NCBI RefSeq assembly: GCF_030604785.1
Contig: NZ_JAUVVF010000017.1
Location: 1-59,250, forward strand
Direction: 5' to 3'
Length of the DNA stretch: 59,250 nucleotides
From: Paracoccus sp. (in: a-proteobacteria)
GTDB taxonomy: Bacteria; Pseudomonadota; Alphaproteobacteria; Rhodobacterales; Rhodobacteraceae
Positions 15,660-23,535 of the stretch are shown here, in pieces (positions within the stretch are counted from its first letter, which is position 1; every line of letters starts with the position of its first letter). Position numbers and translations under genes: made by a program. Under the pieces are notes generated by a model. The model was given only the letters and a program-made list of their open reading frames with translations. It did not search any database and was not told where the DNA came from.

Positions 15660-16669
15660 CAGACCCTCCGCTCCTGCAGCAGGGCGGGGCAGGCGCAATC
15701 CGTGTCGAGCAGTTCGGACAATTCATCATCCAGCGCCATCACCGTCAGCGTCGCCCCGACCATGTCGAGCGAGGTGAAGTAGTTCCCGACCAGCGTCCGT
15801 TCGATCCGCAAGCCGCGCGCCTCGATGGCCGTCGCGATGCTGTCGTAAAGAACGTAAAGCTCGTTCATCGCCGTGGCGCCTAGCCCCGAGACCAGCACCG
15901 CCACCCGACCGGCCTCGGGCGGCGGCAGGTCGTCTAGGACAAGGCCCGTCATCTCGGTCGCAATGGCCTCGGCCCGGCCCAGGGGGGCGACGCGCATGCC
16001 CGGCTCGCCATGATGGCCGATGCCCAGTTCCATCGTACCGGGCTCGATCTGGAAATTGGGATGGCCGACCGCGGGCAGGGTGCAGGGCGCCAACCCGACG
16101 CCGACCGAGCGGCAGCTGTCGATGGCCTTCTGCGCCGAGGCGATCACCTCGGCCAAGGTGCCACCCCGTGCGGCGCGCGCCGCGCCGATCTTCCACATGA
16201 AGATTTCACCCGCCACGCCCCGGCGGCGCTCGCGCTCGTCGGGGCCGGCCGAGCAGACATCGTCATTGGCTACAACCGTGGCGACCTCGATCCCCTCGGC
16301 CGCGGCCATTTTGGCGGCCATGCGGACATTCATGTTGTCGCCCGCGTAATTGCCGTAAAGCACCGCAACGCCGGCGCCGCCATCGGCGGCGCGGATCGCA
16401 TCCAGAAAGCTTTTCGCCGTGGGGGACGAGAACAGCTCGCCCACCGCCACGGCATCGACCATGTTGCGGCCCGCATAGCCCATGAAGGCCGGCTCGTGCC
16501 CGGCGCCGCCGCCGGTGACGATGCCCACCCGCCCGGGCTGGCCCGCGCCATGGGCGACCACCACACGCGGATTGCCCTGATCCAGCCGCACCAAGTCGTC
16601 ATGGGCGCGCACGAAGCCGGCCACGGTCTCGTCGACGATATCGTCGGGATTGTTCAGGAAACGCTGCAT
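15659..16669 (-). CDS. dhaK: Dihydroxyacetone kinase subunit DhaK (stand-alone)
   Basis: The 336-residue subunit has every DhaK landmark: MQRFLNNPDDIVDETVAGFV at the start, GIVTGGGAGHEPAFMGYAG for substrate binding, YGNYAGDNMNVRMAAKMA, and the nucleophile His220 within GIGHHGEPGM. This residue number matches the histidine described for Citrobacter enzymes. ATG 16669 is preceded by AGGAGC. It follows the SDR gene by ten bases. In mycobacterial tetritol pathways, similar kinases phosphorylate erythrulose, so the substrate could be a C4 ketose rather than dihydroxyacetone. Confidence 0.92.
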   Translation of the reverse strand: MQRFLNNPDDIVDETVAGFVRAHDDLVRLDQGNPRVVVAHGAGQPGRVGIVTGGGAGHEPAFMGYAGRNMVDAVAVGELFSSPTAKSFLDAIRAADGGAGVAVLYGNYAGDNMNVRMAAKMAAAEGIEVATVVANDDVCSAGPDERERRRGVAGEIFMWKIGAARAARGGTLAEVIASAQKAIDSCRSVGVGLAPCTLPAVGHPNFQIEPGTMELGIGHHGEPGMRVAPLGRAEAIATEMTGLVLDDLPPPEAGRVAVLVSGLGATAMNELYVLYDSIATAIEARGLRIERTLVGNYFTSLDMVGATLTVMALDDELSELLDTDCACPALLQERRV

Positions 16670-16679
16670 CCAAAAGCTC

Positions 16680-17450
16680 CTACTTGATCGTAAAGCCGCC
16701 ATCGATGACAAGATCGGCGCCGTTGATCATGGCGGCCGCGTCCGAGGCCAGGAACAGGACCGCCGACGCGATCTCGTGCGGCTCGGCGAAGCGGCCCACC
16801 GGGATCTGGGCGATCATCGCCTCGGCCTTCGGTCCGGACCAGGCCTTGCGGCCCAGATCGGTCATCACCACCGTGGGCGAGATCGTGTTAGCCGTGATCC
16901 CGTGCCGACCCCATTCCAGCGCCAGCGTTCTTGTCAGGCCAATGACGCCGAATTTCGACGCGCAATAGGCGGCATGGTCTGCGATGGCCACGCTGCCGGC
17001 CTGCGAGGCGATGTTGACGATCCGCCCGAAGCCCTGCGCGATCATGATCCTGCCGACCGCCTGCGCGACGAGGAAGGTGCCGGTCAGGTTGATGTCCAGC
17101 GTCCGCTGCCATGCGCGGGTCGAAAGATCCTCGGCGGGGGCAAGGTCCACGATGCCCGCCGAATTGACGAGGATGTCGATGCGCCCGAACGCGGCCGCGA
17201 CCGCGTCCACGGCGGACAGGACCGATGCCTGATCGGCGACGTCGCAGCCGAAAGCCTCGGCCCCCCCGCCCAGATCGGCGGCGGCACGCTCGGCCGCCGC
17301 GCGGTCAAGATCCAGCAGCGCCACGCGGACCCCGTCTGTGGCCAAGGCCGACGCCACGGCCGCGCCGATGCCCGAAGCGCCGCCCGTCACGACCGCGCAG
17401 CGTCCCGCCGGCGCGGTGTCGGGGGCGCAAAGATGCGTTCCTGTGGTCAT
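16680..17450 (-). CDS. SDR-family polyol dehydrogenase, GolD/DthD-like
   Basis: The 256-residue short-chain dehydrogenase has the NAD-binding TGGASGIG near residue 22, an aspartate at the end of beta-2 (ALLDLD) that favours NAD over NADP, NSAGI, the catalytic serine in NIASQAGS, and YCASK with the catalytic Tyr and Lys. Enzymes of this subgroup next to DhaK kinases oxidise polyols such as D-threitol or D-arabinitol to ketoses. Its place between the sugar importer and the kinase suggests a route from polyol to ketose to ketose phosphate. Exact substrate is inference. Confidence 0.85.
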   Translation of the reverse strand: MTTGTHLCAPDTAPAGRCAVVTGGASGIGAAVASALATDGVRVALLDLDRAAAERAAADLGGGAEAFGCDVADQASVLSAVDAVAAAFGRIDILVNSAGIVDLAPAEDLSTRAWQRTLDINLTGTFLVAQAVGRIMIAQGFGRIVNIASQAGSVAIADHAAYCASKFGVIGLTRTLALEWGRHGITANTISPTVVMTDLGRKAWSGPKAEAMIAQIPVGRFAEPHEIASAVLFLASDAAAMINGADLVIDGGFTIK

Positions 17451-17469
17451 GGAAATCCTCCATCAGGGA

Positions 17470-17497
17470 CCGTGCCCGCCCGACGGAACGGGCACGG
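17470..17497 (-). promoter_or_regulatory. Intercistronic hairpin after the polyol-binding-protein gene
   Basis: CCGTGCCCG (17470-17478) and CGGGCACGG (17489-17497) pair perfectly over nine bases around a 10-nt loop, between the binding-protein stop and the dehydrogenase start. Without a T run it is more likely a message-stabilising or partial-attenuation hairpin than a full terminator, in the same position as those after pstS and malE. Confidence 0.6.
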
Positions 17498-17507
17498 CCG
17501 GTTGGGG

Positions 17508-18491
17508 CTACTGGCGCAGTTCGAGCAGCGCGTCGACATTCTCTTCGGTGACCGGCGTCCAGGGGACGTTGTATTCGGCATCCGCGCCGTCATTCCACGG
17601 CATGTCGGGATATTGTTCCCAGATTGCCGACATGGGCTCGTAATCGGGCTGGACCGCCCGGATGGCCAGATCCAGCGCGCCTTGGGCCTGCGCCGCGCCG
17701 TCCTGAAGGATCGAGGCCATGTCGCCCGCCTTCACCGCCCGCAGCGCGTCGGTCACGCCGTCGATGCCCGAGATGGCGAAGTCGTCCACGCTCAGCCCCG
17801 CGGCGCGGATCGCCTCGATGGCGCCAAGGGCCATCTCGTCGTTCTGCCCGATCACGCCCGCGATGCGGCCGGGATGCGCGGTCAGCCAGTTCTCCATCAG
17901 CGTCTGCGCCTCGGCGCGCGACCAGTTGGCCGTCTGCTGGGCGATGATCTCGACATCCGGGCATTCGGCCAGAGCCTTCAGGTTCCCCTCAAGACGCTGG
18001 ATCTGCGCGGATTGCCCGATCGGCCCCTCGATGATGACCACGCCGCCCGTGCAGCCGATCTGGTCCAGCACATAGCGCGCCTGCATATAGCCCGACTGGA
18101 CATCGTCCGAACCGACATAGGATGTCAGCAGGTCGCTGTTGACGCGCGTGTTCGATCCGAAGACCGGGATGCCCGCATCATGCGCCGCCTGCACGGCGGC
18201 GGCGCCGGCCTCGATGTCGATGGGCACGAAGATGATCGCGTCGAAGCCCTGCGTGATCATCGTCTCGAACTGTTCCTGCTGGACCAGCGCATCATAGCGG
18301 CCGTCGAAGATCGTCACGTTGACCAGCCCCTCGCGCACGGCGGGGTGATCCTCCAGCGCGGCGGCCCAGATCTGCATGAATTCGGCGTTCAGGCCGTAGA
18401 CGGCGGCGCCGATGCGCGGCACATCCGCCATCGCGGCCGTCCCGCAGGCCAAGGCGGTGGTCAGGGTCAACGTACGCAGAATCGTCCTCAT
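17508..18491 (-). CDS. Sugar/polyol ABC transporter, periplasmic binding protein (RbsB-like)
   Basis: The 327-residue protein starts with a signal peptide (MRTILRTLTLTTALACGTAA, cleavage after AMA near 21) and has a periplasmic-binding type 1 fold: GAAVYGLNAEFMQIWAAAL, DAIIFVPIDIEAGAAAVQ, GIPVFGSNTRV, then AGVIGQNDEMALGAIEAIRAAG and ISGIDGVTDALRAVKAG. It captures a sugar or polyol for the adjacent permease and ATPase. The start is set by GGGAGGAAATCACC before ATG 18491; the frame is open further upstream without a ribosome site. Substrate unproven; the enzymes downstream point to a tetritol or related polyol. Confidence 0.9.
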   Translation of the reverse strand: MRTILRTLTLTTALACGTAAMADVPRIGAAVYGLNAEFMQIWAAALEDHPAVREGLVNVTIFDGRYDALVQQEQFETMITQGFDAIIFVPIDIEAGAAAVQAAHDAGIPVFGSNTRVNSDLLTSYVGSDDVQSGYMQARYVLDQIGCTGGVVIIEGPIGQSAQIQRLEGNLKALAECPDVEIIAQQTANWSRAEAQTLMENWLTAHPGRIAGVIGQNDEMALGAIEAIRAAGLSVDDFAISGIDGVTDALRAVKAGDMASILQDGAAQAQGALDLAIRAVQPDYEPMSAIWEQYPDMPWNDGADAEYNVPWTPVTEENVDALLELRQ

Positions 18492-18575
18492 GGTGATTTC
18501 CTCCCAATCGTTGCGGTGAAGTCTTGCCCCCGGGGGCCGGTCCTCCTCCTGACCCCGGCGGTTTCGCATGGCAGG

Positions 18576-19583
18576 TCAGGCGGCGCGGTGGCGGGCCTGG
18601 TCAAGCATGACCGCGGCCACGATCAGCCCGCCCTTGATGACCTGCTGGTAGTAGGATTCGACCCCCATCAGGTCGAGCCCGTTATTGACGACCGCGATCA
18701 GCAAGGCGCCGATCAGCGTGCCGGTGACGCGCCCGACGCCGCCGGCCAGCGAGGTGCCGCCGATGACGACCGCCGCGATGGCGTCAAGCTCGTAGGCGAT
18801 GCCGGCCTGCGGCAAGGCCGAGCCCGTCCGCGCGGCCAGGATCATCCCGGCCAGCCCCGCCAGCGCGCCAGAGATGACATAGACGGCCATCCGCACACGC
18901 TCGACCCGGATGCCCGAGACGCGCGCCGCATGCGGGTTGCCGCCCGCCGCATAGACATGGCGCCCGAAGCGCGTCGCCTCCAGCACGAACCACGCGCCCA
19001 GAAAGACCCCGGCAAACAGCACGACCGGCATCGGGATCCCGAACAGGTCCGCCGTGCCCAGGGCGCGATAGCCGTCGCTCAGGCCGGGGACGGGCCTGCC
19101 GCCGGAATAGATCAGCGTCAGGCCGCGTGCCGCCGACAGCATCCCCAGGGTGACGACGAAGGCGGGCACCTTGTGGCGCGCGACCAGCCAGCCGTTGACC
19201 GCCCCGGCCAGGATGCCGGTGCCCAGCCCGACCGCGATGGCCAGAAGGGTCGGGTGGGGCGCGCCGCTGACCGCCGCCGTGGCCGAGGTCGAGGCGAAAG
19301 AGGCCGAGACCACCCCCGCCAGCGCCACGACCGAGCCTACCGACAGGTCGATCCCGCGCGTCAGGATGACGAAGGTCATGCCGATGGCGAGAATGCCGTT
19401 GATCGAGGCTTGTCGCAGCACGTTCACCATGTTGCGCTGCGTCAGGAAGAACTCGTTGGCCAGGGCCAGTCCCACGCAGACCAGCACCAGGGCGGCGAGG
19501 ATGCCGTAGCGCTGTCCGAATTCCGCCAGCATCGCCCGTCCGTTCCGCGCCGTGCCCGTCCCTGTCGGTTGCTGTCCAGCCAT
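18576..19583 (-). CDS. Sugar/polyol ABC transporter permease (RbsC-like)
   Basis: The 335-residue inner-membrane permease is of the ribose type, with about eight to ten hydrophobic segments. The conserved GMTFVILTRGIDLSVGSVVALAG lies near residue 70, and GGTSLAGGVGRVTGTLIGALLIAVVNNGL lies near the C-terminus, where it contacts the ATPase. I prefer ATG 19583, which has AGGAG seven bases upstream, over an in-frame ATG at 19619 whose purine stretch is too close. It likely works as a homodimer with the 19.6-21.1 kb ATPase. Confidence 0.9.
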   Translation of the reverse strand: MAGQQPTGTGTARNGRAMLAEFGQRYGILAALVLVCVGLALANEFFLTQRNMVNVLRQASINGILAIGMTFVILTRGIDLSVGSVVALAGVVSASFASTSATAAVSGAPHPTLLAIAVGLGTGILAGAVNGWLVARHKVPAFVVTLGMLSAARGLTLIYSGGRPVPGLSDGYRALGTADLFGIPMPVVLFAGVFLGAWFVLEATRFGRHVYAAGGNPHAARVSGIRVERVRMAVYVISGALAGLAGMILAARTGSALPQAGIAYELDAIAAVVIGGTSLAGGVGRVTGTLIGALLIAVVNNGLDLMGVESYYQQVIKGGLIVAAVMLDQARHRAA

Positions 19584-19623
19584 CGCCTCACTCCTGCCTG
19601 CCGGTTCCATCCCTTCCATCTCC

Positions 19624-21105
19624 TCACGCCGCCAGATGGACGAGCCGCTCGGCGCTGAGCGTGGCGCGGTCCAGCTCGCCGCTGATGCGCCCGTCGCGCA
19701 GGACGACCGTGCGGTCCGCCATGCCCAGCACCTCGTCGATTTCCGAGCTGATCATCACGACCGTGCCGCCCTGCCGCGCGAAGTCCGACATCACGCGGTA
19801 GATCTCGCGCTTGGCGCCGACATCGACGCCGCGCGTCGGTTCGTCCAGCAGCAGGATCCGGGGCTCGGTCAGGAACCACTTGCCCAAGACGACCTTCTGC
19901 TGATTGCCGCCCGACAGGCCCGACACGTCCAGCCGATCGCTGGCCGTCCGGATGCCGAAGGTCTCGATCATCCGCGCGGCGGCCGAAGCCTCGCGCCGGC
20001 GCAGCATGACCGGCCCGGCCGACAGCGCCCCCAGCCGGGCTAGGCAAAGATTGGCCCGCACATCGGCGCTGAGGACCAGGCCGCTCTGCTTGCGGTCCTC
20101 GGTGACATAGGCCAGACCGGCGGCGATCGCCTCTTGCGGGCTGGACAGGGCCTGCGGCTGTCCGAACAGCCGGATCTCGCCGCCCTCATCGGGTGCCAAG
20201 CCGAACAGACGTTCGAAGATCTCGGTCCGGCCCGACCCCATCAGGCCGTAGATCGCGAGGATCTCGCCGCGCCGGGCGGCAAAGCTGATGTCTCGGACCC
20301 GCGCCCCGGACGAGACCCCGCGCAATTCCAGCGCGATTTCAGATGTGGGGGTGTTCTCCTTGACGAATTCCTCGGCCAGCGGGCGCCCGACGATCATGCG
20401 GATCAGCGCCTCGCGGTTGATGTCCCGCATCTCGCCCGTGCCGACGAAGGCACCGTCGCGAAAGACCGTCCAGTGATCCGCGATGCGGAAGATCTCGGAC
20501 AGGCGGTGGCTGACATAGACGATGCCCTTGCCCTGTTCCTTCAACCGCGCGATGGCCGCGAAAAGCTGGTCCGCCTCGGCCTCGCCCAGGGCCGAGGTGG
20601 GCTCGTCCATGATGATGACCTCGGCCTCGTAGGACAGCGCCTTGGCGATCTCGACCAGCTGCAGCTCGGCCACGGTCAGGTCCATCATCAGGCGCCGGGC
20701 CGGGATGGCGAAATGCAGGCTGTCCAGCAATTCCTGGGCGCGCGCGTTCATGGCGCGGAAATCGACCCGTCCGAACCGCCCGACCGGCTCGCGGCCCAGA
20801 AAGATGTTCTCGGCCACCGACATGGCGGGGACGGGGCTCAGTTCCTGTTCGATGATGCTGATGCCCGCCCGCAGCGCGTCAAGCGGCCCGGCAAAGTCGA
20901 CCGGCGCGCCCCGCCGCAGCAGCGTTCCGGCATCGCGCCGCCGGATGCCCATGACCAGGCTGAGGAAGGTCGACTTGCCCGCGCCGTTGCCGCCGCACAA
21001 GGCGTGCACGGTCCCGGGCATCAGACGGAAAGACCCATCGCGCAGGGCGGCCACCCCGCCGAAGCGTTTGGCCAGCCCGCGCGCCTCCAGCAGCGGCACG
21101 TTCAT
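19624..21105 (-). CDS. Sugar/polyol ABC transporter ATPase, double-domain (RbsA-like)
   Basis: The 493-residue protein has two fused ATPase domains, as in RbsA/MglA. The N-terminal domain has Walker A GGNGAGKST near residue 39, a signature region where LTVAELQLVEIAKAL replaces the usual LSGGQ, and Walker B VIIMDEPTSALGEAE. The C-terminal domain has a degenerate Walker A (GLMGSGRTEIFE) but a good signature SGGNQQKVVLGKW and Walker B RILLLDEPTRGVD. Only one competent Walker A is normal for this family. It is the first gene of the polyol operon. Confidence 0.93.
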   Translation of the reverse strand: MNVPLLEARGLAKRFGGVAALRDGSFRLMPGTVHALCGGNGAGKSTFLSLVMGIRRRDAGTLLRRGAPVDFAGPLDALRAGISIIEQELSPVPAMSVAENIFLGREPVGRFGRVDFRAMNARAQELLDSLHFAIPARRLMMDLTVAELQLVEIAKALSYEAEVIIMDEPTSALGEAEADQLFAAIARLKEQGKGIVYVSHRLSEIFRIADHWTVFRDGAFVGTGEMRDINREALIRMIVGRPLAEEFVKENTPTSEIALELRGVSSGARVRDISFAARRGEILAIYGLMGSGRTEIFERLFGLAPDEGGEIRLFGQPQALSSPQEAIAAGLAYVTEDRKQSGLVLSADVRANLCLARLGALSAGPVMLRRREASAAARMIETFGIRTASDRLDVSGLSGGNQQKVVLGKWFLTEPRILLLDEPTRGVDVGAKREIYRVMSDFARQGGTVVMISSEIDEVLGMADRTVVLRDGRISGELDRATLSAERLVHLAA

Positions 21106-21164
21106 GTGATTCCCCCCGAAAGGCGCCCTCCAGCACCTCGCAAGAAAAGCCTGCGCCCCGCTTC

Positions 21165-21199
21165 GACAAATGTCAAAGACAATTTTACATTCGTTATGT
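21165..21199. promoter_or_regulatory. Cluster of short dyads upstream of the polyol operon
   Basis: In an AT-rich patch before the operon, GACA-AA-TGTC (21165-21174) and TGTC-AAA-GACA (21171-21181) interlock, and ACAT-TCGTT-ATGT lies at 21187-21199. These are candidate operators for the SorC-type domain of the fusion protein at the end of this operon. On the minus strand the patch also contains TTGACA, a possible -35 element. The rest of the gap 21200-21364 shows nothing I can name. Confidence 0.35.
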
Positions 21200-21364
21200 C
21201 ATAGTGACGCGCCTCCCTGTCGCGCCCGTGTATCGGCACCCTAAGCGCGGCAGCTTTGGCCCGATCAGGCCATGACGGTTCGCAAGCGGACTAGAATCCG
21301 GCCGCTGCGCGTTCGGTGCCTGTCTGAAGATCGGGTGATGGGCAGAGGGGCGTGTCCGGCCCGT

Positions 21365-22327
21365 TCAGGCCGAGGGATCGGTGGATCGTGCCAGGGTCGC
21401 GCCAAGGCCTGCCGGGGTGGTGCCGAATTGCCGGCGGAACTGGCGGTAGAAATGCGACAGGTCTTGAAAGCCGCAATCATGGGCAATGGCCGCAATGCTG
21501 TCGGCCCGGTCATCTGCCCGCGCCTCAAGGCGGGCGCGGGCGGCCTGCAATCGGATCTGATTCAATCGGCCCGACACCGTATCGCCGTGATCGGTAAAGA
21601 CCCGCTGCACCTGCCGCCGCGATGCGCCCAATTCGGCCGCAAGAGCATCGAGGCCGAAGCCATGCCGGAAAGCACTCCGCGCAAGGCACTCCAGAGCACG
21701 CCGGTAGAGACGCGCACCCTGATCCTCGGCCCCCCGATCATCGGCCCAGAGCGAGGCGGCCACGATGGTCAGCAGCGCCTCGGCCATGGCGCACGCATCC
21801 TCGCCCTCGTCGATCATCCCGGCGAGGATCGCGTTCAGCGCCGTTGCGCGCCCGGCATCGGCGCGGACCACCCGACCGCCCGTGCAGGCGCGGCCGAAGC
21901 GCGCCAGCGCCTCGGATCGGGGCAGGTGCAGCGAGATCTGGCGCGACCGCTCGCCGCGATAGGCAAAGACCGACGGCTGGGCGGCATCCGCCAGGTAGAA
22001 ATGGCCGCGCCGCAGCACGATGTCATGGCCGCCCTGGATGATCCGGCTGCTGCCCTCAGCCTGGCAGATCAGGAACATGTGCTCACCCGGATCGCGGCGG
22101 ATCATCGCGCGGTCACGGATCACGCAATCCGCATCCAGCGAGACCAGCGCCGCATCCAGCCCGCCCAGCCTGCGCCGCCCGATGGCGCCGCGCACCAGCC
22201 CCGCGCCCGAAGGCCGGACGCGAAAGCCGCCGCAGACCGCCTGAAGCGCGGCGTCGAAGGCGCACGGATCGGAAGGACGATCGGGCGGAAAGCACCGGGA
22301 CGGCGGCATGCCGGGATCGGGTCTCAT
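21365..22327 (-). CDS. AraC family transcriptional regulator
   Basis: The 320-residue protein has an N-terminal AraC-binding-2-like sensor region (ICQAEGSSRIIQGGHDIVLRRGHFYLADAAQPSVF) and a C-terminal pair of helix-turn-helix motifs (LAAELGASRRQVQRVFTDHG, then IAAIAHDCGFQDLSHFYRQFRRQFGTTPAGL). Two adjacent ATG codons (22330 and 22327) are possible; the purine run GGGAGG is better spaced for the second. It precedes the polyol operon on the same strand with a 259-base gap. Whether it controls that operon or the neighbouring amine oxidase region is not visible. Confidence 0.85.
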   Translation of the reverse strand: MRPDPGMPPSRCFPPDRPSDPCAFDAALQAVCGGFRVRPSGAGLVRGAIGRRRLGGLDAALVSLDADCVIRDRAMIRRDPGEHMFLICQAEGSSRIIQGGHDIVLRRGHFYLADAAQPSVFAYRGERSRQISLHLPRSEALARFGRACTGGRVVRADAGRATALNAILAGMIDEGEDACAMAEALLTIVAASLWADDRGAEDQGARLYRRALECLARSAFRHGFGLDALAAELGASRRQVQRVFTDHGDTVSGRLNQIRLQAARARLEARADDRADSIAAIAHDCGFQDLSHFYRQFRRQFGTTPAGLGATLARSTDPSA

Positions 22328-22407
22328 CATGGCCTCCCTTCGGGGCGAGGCATTCGCCAACCGACCGGTCAAGGATAGCGCAGACCGCGCGTCGGGCAAC
22401 CCTTCGT

Positions 22408-23403
22408 TCAGCCGCCCTGTCGCCAGCCTCGCTGCGCGCGCCACAAAACGGTGGCATCGGCATAGCCCAGATGTCGCGCCAGGGTCGCGCGGTCGCGGAT
22501 GCCCTCGCTTTCAAGCCGCGACAGCAGGGCCCGGCGCTCTTGCGTCAAGAGCGCGCCGAGGCTGGTGCCATCCGCTGCCAGCCGCCGTTGCAGACTGCGC
22601 GGCGCGACGCCCAGATCGTCCGCGATCGCGGCCAGCGTGACAGGGTGGCGCCCCAGCCTTTCGGCGATGCGGCCCCGGACCCGGTCCACCAGCGAACCCG
22701 CGCCCGAGGCCATCATGTGCTGGCCCAGATGGCGCAGGATGACCCCGATCAGATCGCCGTCCTCGCGGCGTGCGACGCGATCGGCCTCGCGCAGGTCGCA
22801 GATGATCCGGTTGGCGTCCCGACCGCCCAGAACAGGCGCGCCGAACAGACGCTCCAGCGGGTCGGGACAGGGGACCGGCTGGATCAGGTGCACCTCCTCA
22901 GGGGCCCAGCCCGGCCCGAAGCCCGAACGGATCAACTGGCAGATCGCCGCCAGACTGAAGGCCGCATCCTGCGGGTAACGGCCCGCGTCGATCCCGATCA
23001 TGTGGTATTCGACATGGACAGAGCCATCCTCGCGCCGCAGGCGGATTTCGGTCCTGCTCTGCAAGGCGGCGGTCAGGCGGCTCAGCCGCTGCAACCCGCG
23101 CCAGATGCTGGCCGATTGCAGGAAGAGCAGCCCCACCGGCCCCAGATCCCCGGGCCGGATCGCCGTTCCCAGCCGCGCGCCCAGGAAGGGATCGCCCGAT
23201 AGGCGCGCGGCTTCCTCGAACAGCGCAAGATAGGCGCCCAGTCCGATCTGGGCATATCCATCCGCGAAAGGGATTTCGGCCAACCCCAAGGCCGCCAGAG
23301 CGGGGGCAAGCCGCTCCGGATCGGCGGCGAAATGCCCCAGAATCGGCCGCAGGACGGCGGCGCGCACAATGGCATTGGCGGGAATGTCGGGGTCGATCTG
23401 CAT
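22408..23403 (-). CDS. AraC family regulator divergent from the copper amine oxidase
   Basis: The 331-residue protein has an N-terminal arabinose-binding-like domain (GDPFLGARLGTAIRPGDLGPVGLLFLQSASI, as in OruR/ArgR-type AraC regulators) and a C-terminal AraC helix-turn-helix (VTLAAIADDLGVAPRSLQRRLAADGTSLGAL). The final part (LARHLGYADATVLWRAQRGW) is slightly degenerate compared with the family. The start ATG 23403 was chosen because homology begins there; the open frame continues far upstream only as antisense to the oxidase. It shares a 132-base intergenic region with the amine oxidase gene, where two perfect 12-base direct repeats lie, so it is the probable activator. Confidence 0.85.
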   Translation of the reverse strand: MQIDPDIPANAIVRAAVLRPILGHFAADPERLAPALAALGLAEIPFADGYAQIGLGAYLALFEEAARLSGDPFLGARLGTAIRPGDLGPVGLLFLQSASIWRGLQRLSRLTAALQSRTEIRLRREDGSVHVEYHMIGIDAGRYPQDAAFSLAAICQLIRSGFGPGWAPEEVHLIQPVPCPDPLERLFGAPVLGGRDANRIICDLREADRVARREDGDLIGVILRHLGQHMMASGAGSLVDRVRGRIAERLGRHPVTLAAIADDLGVAPRSLQRRLAADGTSLGALLTQERRALLSRLESEGIRDRATLARHLGYADATVLWRAQRGWRQGG

Positions 23404-23434
23404 GGAATCCGCGCAATCCGGGTCAAGGCGGCTG

Positions 23435-23475
23435 TTTCTGGCGCGAATTATCGCCTTTCTGGCGCGATCTACAAT
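23435..23475 (+). promoter_or_regulatory. Tandem AraC-type operator and promoter of the amine oxidase gene
   Basis: Two identical 12-mers TTTCTGGCGCGA lie at 23435-23446 and 23456-23467, exactly 21 bases apart, i.e. two helical turns on the same DNA face, like the AraC I1-I2 half-sites. Three bases after the second copy is TACAAT (23470-23475), a five-of-six match to the -10 box. There is no good -35. This is the layout of an activator-dependent promoter with the AraC protein touching the -35 region. Confidence 0.75.
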
Positions 23476-23535
23476 CCCTTGATCTGCAGCGCCGCAAGGC
23501 TTGGCCGCATCACAAGAACCGCGAACAGGGAGAAG

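Noticed and set aside
16650..19658. A 1002-codon plus-strand open frame across the dehydrogenase, binding protein and permease genes
   Set aside because: It lies antisense to three clear genes and ignores their boundaries; no recognisable motif.
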